Below, piece by piece: positions 16,982 to 25,532 of a stretch of 48,791 bases of DNA. Source of the DNA: an uncultured Oleispira sp. (lineage in GTDB: Bacteria; Pseudomonadota; Gammaproteobacteria; Pseudomonadales; Oceanobacteraceae); assembly GCA_913019965.1 (NCBI GenBank), contig CAJVZR010000029.1, forward strand, positions 1 to 48,791. Direction: 5' to 3'. A model generated the notes under the pieces. The model worked only from the letters and a program-made list of their open reading frames with translations, did no database searches and was not told the DNA's origin. Each line of letters begins with the position of its first letter. Position 1 is the stretch's first letter. Both the position numbers and the translations under genes were made by a program.

Positions 16982-17496
16982 AATGCCACCTCAGTCGATG
17001 CTTTCTCGATAGCTGGCGCGTCTCCTAAAGAAACTTCAGGAAATAAAACTGCATCAACAACCGACGCAACAACAACCGTCTTATAAGTACGAGCCGTATC
17101 CATTATCGCGACCAAAGTTTGATAATCGATCTCAGGTGTTGATAGTAAAACGACGTCTTTTTTATCTGGAAATCCTTTCTTAACTTGCTGAAGGACTTCA
17201 GATAATTTCTTATAATTTTGTTTCTTTTCGATCACTGGAATATCTCCAATGATTCGAGATGCTCCGCCAGCGGCAACAACAACTTGCATACCGGTTTGAC
17301 GAATAGTCACTTCGACAGATACATCTTCAGGATTGGCGCTCCCGACAGAATCCCCTAATGGCAATTTAAGATCAAGTACGGCGGTCTGTGCAAATACCAT
17401 ATTCAATAGCAGCACAGGAACCAAAATAATCATTAAATTCATGAAGGAAGTAATATCGAGATCCGCCTCTGATTTCATTCTCTTATGGCGTCTCAT
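16978..17496 (-). CDS. ExbD/TolR-family protein (first copy)
   Basis: 172 residues: short basic N-terminus (RRHKRMKSEADL), a membrane helix with conserved Asp in LDITSFMNLMIILVPVLLL, and a periplasmic domain with KKDVVLLSTPEIDYQTLVAIM typical of ExbD/TolR. It starts 13 nt after the ExbB gene and overlaps the second exbD by four bases. It provides one of the two D subunits of the proton channel complex. Function beyond this depends on the whole cluster. Confidence 0.9.
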   Translation of the reverse strand: MRRHKRMKSEADLDITSFMNLMIILVPVLLLNMVFAQTAVLDLKLPLGDSVGSANPEDVSVEVTIRQTGMQVVVAAGGASRIIGDIPVIEKKQNYKKLSEVLQQVKKGFPDKKDVVLLSTPEIDYQTLVAIMDTARTYKTVVVASVVDAVLFPEVSLGDAPAIEKASTEVAL

Positions 17497-17509
17497 TACA
17501 ACTACTCCA

Positions 17510-18151
17510 TTAGCCTTCTTTATTAGGGGTCGGCTTGCGCTCAGTAACGATATTTAAGAACTTCACACCGGCCATTTCAATGCTATCAACAATTTCGTTT
17601 GTTTTAGCTTGTAGAAAGGTATGGCTAAGAATTAGAGGGATTGCCGCCATCAGACCGAAGGCTGTGGTATTCATCGCAACAGAGATAGACTGAGATAGTA
17701 ATGTTGCTTTATCAGCAGGTGCCGCATTCGCTACAGCAGTAAATGCAGCAATAAGGCCCATAATAGTACCTAACAGCCCCATCAAGGTCGCAATATTAGC
17801 TAATGTCGCAACGTATTGAGTGCGTTTTTCTAATTGAGGAATCGCTTCCATTACGCCTTCTTCCATCGCTAGTTCAATATCTTCACGACGGCCAGAGGGA
17901 ATACGACTAATACCTGCAGCAAAAATAGTAGATATTTTTGCATCAGAAGAATTGGTGTAATTTAGTGCCGCGCGAAAGTCACGCTTTTGCAACATAGGTA
18001 AAACATCTTCGAAAGATTGGCGATTTGCAGACTTCTCACGAACCAAAAAAATAAAACGCTCTAATGTAACGGCTAAACCAATGGCTAAAACAATACCAAT
18101 TGGGTACATGAAAGTGCCACCTTCTTGAAAAAAGCGAACGATAGTATCCAT
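17510..18151 (-). CDS. MotA/TolQ/ExbB proton channel family protein
   Basis: 213 residues with the TolQ/ExbB layout: helix 1 near the N-terminus (MYPIGIVLAIGLAVTLERF), a cytoplasmic loop, helix 2 (ANIATLMGLLGTIMGLIAAF) with the conserved GLLGT motif, and helix 3 (SVAMNTTAFGLMAAIPLIL) with conserved Thr/Ala residues that line the channel. GGGGAG precedes the ATG. It is the A-type pentamer subunit of a proton-powered motor with the two ExbD proteins that follow. The gene content around it fits AglR of gliding machines better than tolQ (no tolA, tolB or pal) or exbB of iron transport (no receptor). Confidence 0.92.
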   Translation of the reverse strand: MDTIVRFFQEGGTFMYPIGIVLAIGLAVTLERFIFLVREKSANRQSFEDVLPMLQKRDFRAALNYTNSSDAKISTIFAAGISRIPSGRREDIELAMEEGVMEAIPQLEKRTQYVATLANIATLMGLLGTIMGLIAAFTAVANAAPADKATLLSQSISVAMNTTAFGLMAAIPLILSHTFLQAKTNEIVDSIEMAGVKFLNIVTERKPTPNKEG

Positions 18152-18206
18152 TTGTACTCCCCTAATTTATTTCTAGTTGTTATATTTTATATGTTGTATT
18201 TCAAGT

Positions 18207-18246
18207 ATTTCACTCCCTAGTCGTTCAATTAACCACTAGGTGAAAT
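18207..18246. other. Hairpin in the leader between the 98-residue gene and exbB
   Basis: ATTTCA+CCTAGT (18207-18221, with a 3-nt bulge) pairs with ACTAGG+TGAAAT (18235-18246). It is in the only sizeable gap (150 nt) of the 12-gene cluster. It has no T-run in the transcription direction, so it may be an mRNA processing or partial-termination element. No convincing sigma-70 promoter was found in the gap. Confidence 0.4.
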
Positions 18247-18301
18247 TTTGTAATTCGATTCAGTATACTGATACCTGTGTACTAATTCTATAATGCAAAA
18301 G

Positions 18302-18598
18302 TTATTTATTTTTATACTCTGCAGGAGAGAAAGCATTTTTCTTTTGAAAGTAATTCAGATATTTGACTTCTCGCTGCATCATTTTCCGATTAATGGGTTT
18401 CAACCATTGTTCACGATAACTATTAACGGGAGAAAATAAACGCCCTGTTCCAGGTGCCGCTTGCCAGGGGGTAATATACAAGACATTGGGTTCTTCACTA
18501 CTGCCTTGAATAGAAATGCCATCTAAACGAATGACTTCAGACGCTTGAGACGAAATTGAGATAATAAAGAAAAGAAATAGGAAAAAGCTCATTTTCAT
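18302..18598 (-). CDS. Small exported protein of unknown function in the envelope cluster
   Basis: 98 residues. A hydrophobic start (FFLFLFFIISISSQA) looks like a signal peptide cleaved after about residue 19. The mature part of about 79 residues has LDGISIQGSSEEPNVLYITPW and GRLFSPVNSYREQWLKPINR, followed by a basic end. I do not recognise a family. Its ATG overlaps the stop of the TPR lipoprotein gene (ATGA), so it is translated with it and is very likely a real gene. A short periplasmic adaptor between the TPR lipoproteins and the TonB-like rod would fit, but this is a guess. Confidence 0.75.
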   Translation of the reverse strand: MKMSFFLFLFFIISISSQASEVIRLDGISIQGSSEEPNVLYITPWQAAPGTGRLFSPVNSYREQWLKPINRKMMQREVKYLNYFQKKNAFSPAEYKNK

Positions 18599-19281
18599 AT
18601 TTCTTCTCCTGCCAGCTGAGGCTCTGAAGCTTCATGTTCAATCTCATTAGCCGGTTCTACTTCAGTTTTGGGAGCAACATCAGGTACACGACGCTTAATA
18701 TCGACAACCCAAGACTTAATAGTTTCATCTTGCTGATCACCTTGGGTTTTCAAGTACGCTTGGTAGTAACCTAACGCGGCCACTTCATCGTGCAAATACA
18801 GATCTGATAAGACCCCTAAATTATAAATACTCAAGACATCACTCGGATCACAAATAAGCGCTGCCTGATACTGCTCTTTGGCTAATTGAAACTCACCAAG
18901 TTCACGCAAAATCACACCTTTCAAAGACATCGCTTGGCAAAACTTTTCATCCTGCTGCAGAGCTTTATCAACATTCAACAATGCATCGCTGTATTTTTTC
19001 TGCTTACTTTGCGCGATAGCTAAATTCGACCAAGGACCCGCGAAACCCGGAAATTTGGCCGTTAAGGTTAATAATGCGGCTTCAGCCTCAACAAATTCTT
19101 CATCTCTTAATAAAACCAATGCCTCACTAAAGCCTTGCTGCAGTGCAGGATCAATTGGCCCTAATACTTCCGCTTGAGTATCAACCACCTCAGGTTTTGG
19201 GGTCAATAGACTACACCCTCCCAAAATAGAGAGCAGTATAATCAATACTGAATGCTTAGCATTAACGAATGGCGTCAACAT
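18595..19281 (-). CDS. TPR-repeat lipoprotein
   Basis: 228 residues. Hydrophobic segment SVLIILLSILGGC ends in a lipobox (LGGC), so lipidation at Cys and anchoring to the outer membrane are expected (Ser follows Cys, no retention Asp). Residues about 45-175 carry three to four TPR units (EAEAALLTLTAKFPGFAGPW, ALLNVDKALQQDEKF, LAKEQYQAALICDPSD). The C-terminus is acidic and low in complexity. AGGTGAGCT precedes the ATG, and the gene overlaps the end of the large TPR gene by 20 nt. Resembles the GltE/NfsE type of lipoprotein by position and architecture; that assignment is inference. Confidence 0.85.
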   Translation of the reverse strand: MLTPFVNAKHSVLIILLSILGGCSLLTPKPEVVDTQAEVLGPIDPALQQGFSEALVLLRDEEFVEAEAALLTLTAKFPGFAGPWSNLAIAQSKQKKYSDALLNVDKALQQDEKFCQAMSLKGVILRELGEFQLAKEQYQAALICDPSDVLSIYNLGVLSDLYLHDEVAALGYYQAYLKTQGDQQDETIKSWVVDIKRRVPDVAPKTEVEPANEIEHEASEPQLAGEEI

Positions 19282-22087
19282 AGCTCACCTGTTTTTCAAA
19301 TTTTGCATATTGAGCTGGCATTAAATCCGCTAATGAACCATAACTCTTTTTAACCCATTCATCATACAAACCATCATAGGTTCGACCCGCATTGGTCTGA
19401 TGTACTTCAATTGCGGCCTCTTCTAAAGGAAATGCCTGGTCTTCTAATAAATATTCATATTCTTCAAGCTCTAGTTCATCCAAGCCCGGTGGACGTTCTG
19501 AGGCCATTAAGCCTTTACTGAATTGAGAGTATAACTCTGCAATACGGAAAGTTGCCGACGTTGTATATTCCAACACACCAATTTGTACTGATTGCGTATA
19601 ACGCTCCAAGGCCGCTTTCATACGCTTATTCTTTTTGTCGATACTTTTCGCTAAAGGCAAAGTGATTTTAATTCTATCGTATTTAATGCGCTCATTTTCA
19701 GCCAGCTCGTAAGATGCCTTAGCAGCCAGATATTTTGAACGATCCGTCTTATCTTTCTTAGCACCAAGATGCAACCAAACAATCTTATTCATCCAAAATA
19801 GACGCTTGGTATCGTCACCCATTTCGAGATAAATTTGGTCTAATTTATGATGTGCTTCTACCGCAGGGTTAAAGGGTCGTTTATAGTCATGGGCGTAACG
19901 CTTATACATGGCTAAAGCATTATCTAAATCTTTGGCTTTTTCGAAATATTCTGCAGACTGGAACAACGCTATCCGCTGCTGATCCTTATCACCCTTTTGC
20001 TGCCAAATTTTTTGCAACTCAAAAGCCGCATCCCGCCAGTTTTCTTGGCTTTCGTAAGCGACAATTAATTTAGACGGAATATCTTTTAATAATCGATGCT
20101 TAGGATAGGTCTTCCTAAAAGCCAATAAGACCGGCACAGCTTGGTCATACTGACCGGAAGCCATCAATAATGTGGCAGCATCAAATTCTGCACTGACTTT
20201 AATATCACTCTCCGGGACTAGCTGAGCAATTCTCAACCAATTGCGAACAGCACCTTCATTATCACCTTGCTCTTTCGCCATTTCGCCTTGTTTATAGACA
20301 GATGCCGCTAATTTTTCGCGTAAATCCTTGCGGACTGAGCGCTTAATTTTTTTATATTTCAAAGCCTCCATAATAGCCAGCTCAGCTTCTTCATATTGAT
20401 CTAATTGAAAGCTAGCATGACTGCGAACCAAGGAAGCGCCATAACGGTGTCGAGTCGATAAATTGCCCTCGCTTTGCCACGCAAGATTTGCCGTTGCCAG
20501 AGCTTGCTCATAATATTTATCAGTTAAAAGCATCTCAGACGTATTAACTAAAACCTGACCTCGGCGTTCATCTTCGGGGAACTCTTGTACGAAACGCATC
20601 GCACTGGCCACCGTTAACTGACGCCAAATGGCTTTTTCCGCTTTTTTAGCACGATGCTTACTGTAGGTTAAAATAGCCGCATACCCAGATTCACTGGCTT
20701 TTTCATATCCTGGATACTGATAAGCGACAATTTCATAATGATCTTTAGCAAGCGGGTACTGCTTAGTTTGATAGGCAACTTCGGCCAATAGAAAATGTGC
20801 TTTCGCAGTATCTTCAGCACTTGGAAAACTACGGATATACTCGCCGTACCATTGCATAGCTTCTTGTAAGCGCTCTTTCTTTTCTTTTTTATTCTTAATT
20901 CGCTGACCCCAGGCATGATTAAATCGTGCGAGATCCCAAATATACGTCGCTAAAGCAGGTTTGATTGTATTTTGAACAGCAAAACCATGTTGTTGCCAGT
21001 ATTTACTTTCAACTCCAAAAGTTTTCACAAATATCTTTTTATGTTTGCGTAATAACGTTGGGTATCGTGCCTTGGTATACCCCTCGATTACGCGCTGATA
21101 AAACACAGGAGCTAAGACATCTTGCGGGTATCGCTTGATAAAAGCCCGCAAAGTAGAAGCCCCACTTTTGTAATACTTTTTATCATAATATTGATTTGAC
21201 AACGTTTCATAAACTAGATGTTCATAGTGACGTCCACCCAGCTCAGCATAAAATTGACTGATATTCTCCCAATCTCCTTGGTAGTCAAAAGTAATTGCCA
21301 TGATACGTAAAATATCTTTCATCATATCTTGCTGGCTAATGGAGGCAGATAAAATATCATCTTCGGTAGGAAATTCAGTATCAAGCACTTGAGTAAAAGA
21401 CAATAAAGACTGGTCAAAACTACTTTGTTTAAATTGCGCCCAGCCGACAAGGTACATCGCACTTAGATGGTATTTATTTTCATCTGGTCCACGCTCCACA
21501 AGACGCCGGTAAGCATTTTCAGCCTGATCATAAACACCATTAGCGTAATAAATTTCACCCAAGCGAAAGAGAGATTCTAAAAAGTACTTAGAACGCGGAT
21601 ACAATTCAGCAAGTTGTTCTAATACGCGAATGGTTTCGAAAGGCTCACCCGCCAGAGAATAGGCTTTAGCCAATTGATAAAGGGCTAAATCATTATCGTT
21701 ACGGTCGGGGTATTGAGCCAGCAAAGATTCATAGTCTGCGATCGATTCGCGCCCTAGTTCGGCTTCTGAGATTTTAAGCTTTGCCTCATCAGATTCATCG
21801 CCCCCTTCCCAAATAAATTCGTCTTTTTGCAAGCGTAAATTGGCGATACGGTGATGGGTTCTAACACGCATTTCTGCATCCGTTGATACCTCAAGATATC
21901 GCCGGTATTTATCCATCACTTCATCATGACTAATTTCAATATTTTCATTGGCTAACAAACGCAACTTAAGAGGTTTCATATTCGCTAAAGTCTGATCACT
22001 AAGCTCCACAGGCTCTGAAAAAGACTCAAATAAGCTACAGGCTGGTAGTAGCGTTACCATTATTAGAATAAGAATTATATTTTTCAT
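19262..22087 (-). CDS. Large TPR-repeat lipoprotein, GltD/NfsD-like
   Basis: 941 residues. Signal peptide MKNIILILIMVTLLPAC carries a lipobox (LPAC) and Ser at +2, so an outer-membrane lipoprotein is expected. The body is almost entirely helical repeats of the TPR and TolA-binding/outer-membrane-assembly type: for example LYQLAKAYSLAGEPFETIRV, LFRLGEIYYANGVYDQAENA, AHFLLAEVAYQTKQYPLAKD and LLMASGQYDQAVPVLLAF. It is periplasmic and could form a long scaffold. AGGAGA within the end of the upstream gene is the binding site. It is the largest member of the cluster. The closest named analogues by context are the long TPR proteins of Agl-Glt and Nfs; no sequence search was possible. Confidence 0.85.
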   Translation of the reverse strand: MKNIILILIMVTLLPACSLFESFSEPVELSDQTLANMKPLKLRLLANENIEISHDEVMDKYRRYLEVSTDAEMRVRTHHRIANLRLQKDEFIWEGGDESDEAKLKISEAELGRESIADYESLLAQYPDRNDNDLALYQLAKAYSLAGEPFETIRVLEQLAELYPRSKYFLESLFRLGEIYYANGVYDQAENAYRRLVERGPDENKYHLSAMYLVGWAQFKQSSFDQSLLSFTQVLDTEFPTEDDILSASISQQDMMKDILRIMAITFDYQGDWENISQFYAELGGRHYEHLVYETLSNQYYDKKYYKSGASTLRAFIKRYPQDVLAPVFYQRVIEGYTKARYPTLLRKHKKIFVKTFGVESKYWQQHGFAVQNTIKPALATYIWDLARFNHAWGQRIKNKKEKKERLQEAMQWYGEYIRSFPSAEDTAKAHFLLAEVAYQTKQYPLAKDHYEIVAYQYPGYEKASESGYAAILTYSKHRAKKAEKAIWRQLTVASAMRFVQEFPEDERRGQVLVNTSEMLLTDKYYEQALATANLAWQSEGNLSTRHRYGASLVRSHASFQLDQYEEAELAIMEALKYKKIKRSVRKDLREKLAASVYKQGEMAKEQGDNEGAVRNWLRIAQLVPESDIKVSAEFDAATLLMASGQYDQAVPVLLAFRKTYPKHRLLKDIPSKLIVAYESQENWRDAAFELQKIWQQKGDKDQQRIALFQSAEYFEKAKDLDNALAMYKRYAHDYKRPFNPAVEAHHKLDQIYLEMGDDTKRLFWMNKIVWLHLGAKKDKTDRSKYLAAKASYELAENERIKYDRIKITLPLAKSIDKKNKRMKAALERYTQSVQIGVLEYTTSATFRIAELYSQFSKGLMASERPPGLDELELEEYEYLLEDQAFPLEEAAIEVHQTNAGRTYDGLYDEWVKKSYGSLADLMPAQYAKFEKQVSYVDAIR

Positions 22088-22088
22088 C

Positions 22089-23957
22089 TTATTCTCCTAA
22101 TTCTTCAATGGCGCCAGTAGCGACATAGTGCTGCAGCGCATCATCATAAAGACGCGCTATCGACAAGCGCGACTGTGACAGATAATCATTTAATCGATGG
22201 GTCAAATCGTCAAGATATACCTTAGATTCTGCCACCAAGGCTTGCTTGCTTTCATTCCTTACCTGTAAAGACAGCTGCTTAATCTTACTTGTTTTCGCCA
22301 ACATTTTAATGATGCGATCTTTCATCCCCACCCAGGCACTAGGAGCCCATTGGTGAGCCAAACGTACTTCTAATAATTGAGTATCTGCTTGTTTAATCAA
22401 ACGATTCATCGCGACTAATTCTTTTTTGAGCTGCCATTGCTTTTGTGGTTTATCTTCATTCATTTGCCACAAAAACACCCCTTTGACCCGAGCCCAGCGC
22501 TGCTTATATTGTTCGACATTACGACTGGCTTTATTCTTTTTAATTAAGCGCTCAATACTTTTTGCCGAGTTAACTAATAGTGAAATGTTTGACTCTTCAA
22601 CCTTGTTAGGTAATGCAAAGAGGTCGCCATCAGATTGCTGCAAGTAAGCTTCTAAATGCTTAAACTCATCTTTCGCAATATCTAATTCACGGCTTGCTTT
22701 CTCTATCAATGGCTTAGCCTGATCTGCCTTAGATTCACGCTCGCGCTTATCAACCAAGGTAATCCACAAACGTAAACTTTCTTCTTTCTCAATCAAGTAA
22801 TCACTGAGAAGTACCAGATCACGATATTCTGTCATTTGATTAACAAAAGCATCTTCAACTAATAAATTTTTTAATACCGCACTGGTATCATCTAAAGGAA
22901 GTGTTTTTTCTATATTAGCTTGCCAACCCCAGCTTTGATCTTTTTGTTGAGATATCCAGCGTTCCAACCATGGATCTTCACTGAGACCCGTATTAATACT
23001 TTCAACTAAAGACTTCATCGCGGTTAAGCGCTGTTCTGTTACTTCATAGGTTTTCAACGCCTGAGTATGGGCACGAATCAGCTCCAATACATGAGGTACA
23101 CCGAGCATTGATTCCATGACTTCTGGGTCAAAGCGATTAAATCGAGTTTGCAAATCACGCCAAGGCTGAAGAGCTTGATCATATCGCCCTTGCTCCACCT
23201 GGCCCCAACCATATTGCAATAACGCCGCGGGGGTATATGGTCCATCTAAGCTGATGTTTTTTAAATGTTTATCCGCAGAGCGATTCTTTCCGCCTTGCAA
23301 ATAATGCAAGCCAGCAATTAAATTAATCCGGTCCTTAAGATCTTTACCTTCTTGGGTTTGCGGCAAGTAATAAGTCGCATCTTCAATCAACAGGGCTAAA
23401 CTTTGGCCGCTATTATTACCATCAAACATCGCTAAAATATAATTATGACGGGCATAACCTGTCCAAATGCCATCTCGAGCCATAGTGGAAATTTGTTTTT
23501 GTGCTTTTTTATGTTCGCCTAATTCAATGAAAGCACTTGCTTTCATAAATTGTGCTTCAGCAATGACAGAGTCTTTTAACCCCTCAATAGACATTTGACC
23601 AATACTGAATAACACCGATTCATAGTGACCTAGTTCATACCATCTTTGGGCAAGATAGAACCATGCCTGTGAAGACGCATCGCTACCCGTTTGTTGTATG
23701 CGCTCAAAAATATGTTGGGCTTGTTGATGCAGCCCCAGTGAGAGTAGCATTGCCGCTTCCATCACATCCGCTTCACCGGCAATAGCACCACCGGTATCGC
23801 GCCATTGAGCAAGTTGATTCATCGCACTAGGAAAGTCCCCAGTGAGATAATGGTAATAATACTCACCTTTCTTTAAGCGCAAGATTTCCTGCTCGCTATC
23901 CACCGCGAACACCTGACTTGTACTAATCATTAAAAGGATATACAGCAAAAATTTCAT
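22089..23957 (-). CDS. Periplasmic TPR-like protein, 622 residues
   Basis: Signal peptide of about 18 residues (MKFLLYILLMISTSQVFA). The first half has degenerate TPRs (YYYHYLTGDFPSAMNQLAQW, AWFYLAQRWYELGHYESVLF, GLHYLQGGKNRSADKHLKNI), similar in style to the 941-residue partner; the second half is rich in charged helices and may be coiled coil (ERESKADQAKPLIEKASREL). No lipobox Cys is seen, so it should be soluble in the periplasm. It lies 1-4 nt from its neighbours on each side. A scaffold in the same machine is the likely role. Confidence 0.8.
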   Translation of the reverse strand: MKFLLYILLMISTSQVFAVDSEQEILRLKKGEYYYHYLTGDFPSAMNQLAQWRDTGGAIAGEADVMEAAMLLSLGLHQQAQHIFERIQQTGSDASSQAWFYLAQRWYELGHYESVLFSIGQMSIEGLKDSVIAEAQFMKASAFIELGEHKKAQKQISTMARDGIWTGYARHNYILAMFDGNNSGQSLALLIEDATYYLPQTQEGKDLKDRINLIAGLHYLQGGKNRSADKHLKNISLDGPYTPAALLQYGWGQVEQGRYDQALQPWRDLQTRFNRFDPEVMESMLGVPHVLELIRAHTQALKTYEVTEQRLTAMKSLVESINTGLSEDPWLERWISQQKDQSWGWQANIEKTLPLDDTSAVLKNLLVEDAFVNQMTEYRDLVLLSDYLIEKEESLRLWITLVDKRERESKADQAKPLIEKASRELDIAKDEFKHLEAYLQQSDGDLFALPNKVEESNISLLVNSAKSIERLIKKNKASRNVEQYKQRWARVKGVFLWQMNEDKPQKQWQLKKELVAMNRLIKQADTQLLEVRLAHQWAPSAWVGMKDRIIKMLAKTSKIKQLSLQVRNESKQALVAESKVYLDDLTHRLNDYLSQSRLSIARLYDDALQHYVATGAIEELGE

Positions 23958-23961
23958 ACAA

Positions 23962-24483
23962 CTACCACTGACTAATCATCAGTTCTGCACTTTGAATTTC
24001 TTTATTATCTTGAATTTTTAACTCGATATACAAAGGTTTATCATGTTTCTCTACCGACTGTTCAAGTACTAATTCTCGGTTTTTGCCATTATTATCAACG
24101 CCTTTTGCGATTGCTTTAATCGTATGAACACCCGGACCTAAGTTCAAATTCTTTAACGGTTGCACAGCCCCTTGGCGTAGAGCATCCACTTGGCGCTTGG
24201 TATATAGATATTGAATTGGCTGTTTATCATCAATTGTAATATTGACTGAATAAGGCTCAAAGAACTCACCATACGACAAAGAAAAATAAACACCTGCTCG
24301 TGTTGTTGCAGGGCTTAATAAATCTTCTTCTAACTGATAAAGGTTACGATTCAATTCCAATACTGACTGTTTAATTGAAATTGTTTTTTGGCTAACTTGG
24401 CTTGCTTGCTCATTATCAGCAATCGTTTGAGCTAAAACCCAACTGGATACTAGGGAAAATAATAATATAGAGATCAAACGCAT
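23962..24483 (-). CDS. Exported protein of unknown function, 173 residues
   Basis: Signal peptide MRLISILLFSLVSSWVLAQ, then a helical stretch (KTISIKQSVLELNRNLYQLEEDL) and a beta-rich domain with VNITIDDKQPIQYLYTKRQ and GPGVHTIKAIAKGVD. This ends in a strand-rich tail. The second domain looks like an immunoglobulin-like or PEGA-like fold by eye. I cannot name a family. Its start overlaps the stop of the thioredoxin-fold gene (TAATG), so the two are translationally coupled and belong to the same complex or pathway. Confidence 0.75.
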   Translation of the reverse strand: MRLISILLFSLVSSWVLAQTIADNEQASQVSQKTISIKQSVLELNRNLYQLEEDLLSPATTRAGVYFSLSYGEFFEPYSVNITIDDKQPIQYLYTKRQVDALRQGAVQPLKNLNLGPGVHTIKAIAKGVDNNGKNRELVLEQSVEKHDKPLYIELKIQDNKEIQSAELMISQW

Positions 24484-24980
24484 TATCTGTTGCCTTCTTG
24501 CTTAAACCATTCTTTATTTTTCAGCCAATGTTTTAGTTCATTGGCGACTTCTACTTTTCGCATGTTAACTTTATCGATAAATAGATAATCCAGCGTCCCA
24601 TCCGGTGCAATAAACATCACCGCAGGGCTGGGTTCAAACCACCACGCCTGAGTATTACTGGCTTGGTATTCCAATACCGGCAGCCGCGACCATGGCGCTG
24701 TGTAATTCTCTTTTTTTCGCCATAAAAACCAGGTTGTTAAATTTTCAACAGCCCAGCTTTCAGCAAGGTATTGCCAGTCAATAAGCTTTTCCGCACAAGC
24801 GTTACAGTCATTCAGCCATACCAGCATGACAGGGTTACCGAGTTGCTCCGACAAACGCTGTGGAGCACCATTAGTACTTGGCATCACAAAATCAGGGACT
24901 TTATCCCCTGGCTCAAGTGCTTCTACTAAAGGTATCGAGCACGCTAAGATTAAAAATATTTGCCAAAGGTAATTGACCAT
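24483..24980 (-). CDS. Exported thioredoxin-fold (TlpA/redoxin-like) protein
   Basis: 165 residues. A hydrophobic start (YLWQIFLILACSIPLVEA) serves as signal peptide or anchor. The AhpC/TSA-like entrance PGDKVPDFVMPSTNGAPQRL is followed by VMLVWLNDCNACAEKL with a CxxC (CNAC) active site, and the cis-Pro region is near SPAVMFIAPDG. Length is typical of TlpA-like proteins. It starts inside the 3' end of the barrel gene (31-nt overlap) and has an AAGGGA site. A dithiol protein could maintain disulfides in partner proteins such as the two-cysteine C-terminal domain of the TonB-like protein; this link is inference. Confidence 0.82.
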   Translation of the reverse strand: MVNYLWQIFLILACSIPLVEALEPGDKVPDFVMPSTNGAPQRLSEQLGNPVMLVWLNDCNACAEKLIDWQYLAESWAVENLTTWFLWRKKENYTAPWSRLPVLEYQASNTQAWWFEPSPAVMFIAPDGTLDYLFIDKVNMRKVEVANELKHWLKNKEWFKQEGNR

Positions 24981-25531
24981 TCGTATCCCTTATCAGAATT
25001 TAACTGTTTTAAGCGATCATCATTAATTTGGAAGTGACGCCATTCAAGTGCAGCATAGTTATTATCATTAGATAGCTGCCACCCCAAAGCACCACTAGCA
25101 AAAGTACTGCTTGCTTGTTTCAGCGATTGCTCACCGACATTCAATTGCGCATACATTTGCCAAGGCAAGGTTAAACCGTCTGTAATATACGCGGCCCCTT
25201 GCAACACACTATAACCTGCTCCTACCGACCAAGCTATGGCTGATTCGGTGGTATTTGGCGTTAATTGCCATTCATTCAGGTCAATTTGAGCCGTAGCGTA
25301 CCATTGTTCCCAAATAAGATAATTGGCCGAAAAGCCAATTTTACTACTTGAGTCTGAGTTTTCTGGCAACATTTGTCCTAATTTAAGACCCAGTAGCCAT
25401 TTATATTCAGCCACATCAAGATCACTCTTTAATTCTGGCGATAAAATTTTAGGCTGATAAATTAGCGTATCAACGTCAGCGTGAGCTGACATTGCCGAAA
25501 ACAAACAGATCACTATAAATACATTTTTCAT
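24950..25531 (-). CDS. Probable outer-membrane beta-barrel protein
   Basis: 193 residues from the ATG at 25531, one base after the stop of the upstream gene (TAACATG). The longer ORF from 25579 would overlap that gene and hide the signal peptide (MKNVFIVICLFSAMSAHA). The mature part has alternating strands (KIGFSANYLIWEQWYATAQI, WSVGAGYSVLQGAAYIT, YAALEWRHFQI) and ends in Phe (ITFGKYF), typical of an eight-stranded or similar outer-membrane barrel. As I recall, the same family (outer membrane beta-barrel domain, OMP_myx_plus) is linked to myxobacterial gliding clusters. It is a candidate outer-membrane exit point of the machine. Confidence 0.78.
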   Translation of the reverse strand: MKNVFIVICLFSAMSAHADVDTLIYQPKILSPELKSDLDVAEYKWLLGLKLGQMLPENSDSSSKIGFSANYLIWEQWYATAQIDLNEWQLTPNTTESAIAWSVGAGYSVLQGAAYITDGLTLPWQMYAQLNVGEQSLKQASSTFASGALGWQLSNDNNYAALEWRHFQINDDRLKQLNSDKGYEWSITFGKYF

Positions 25532-25532
25532 G

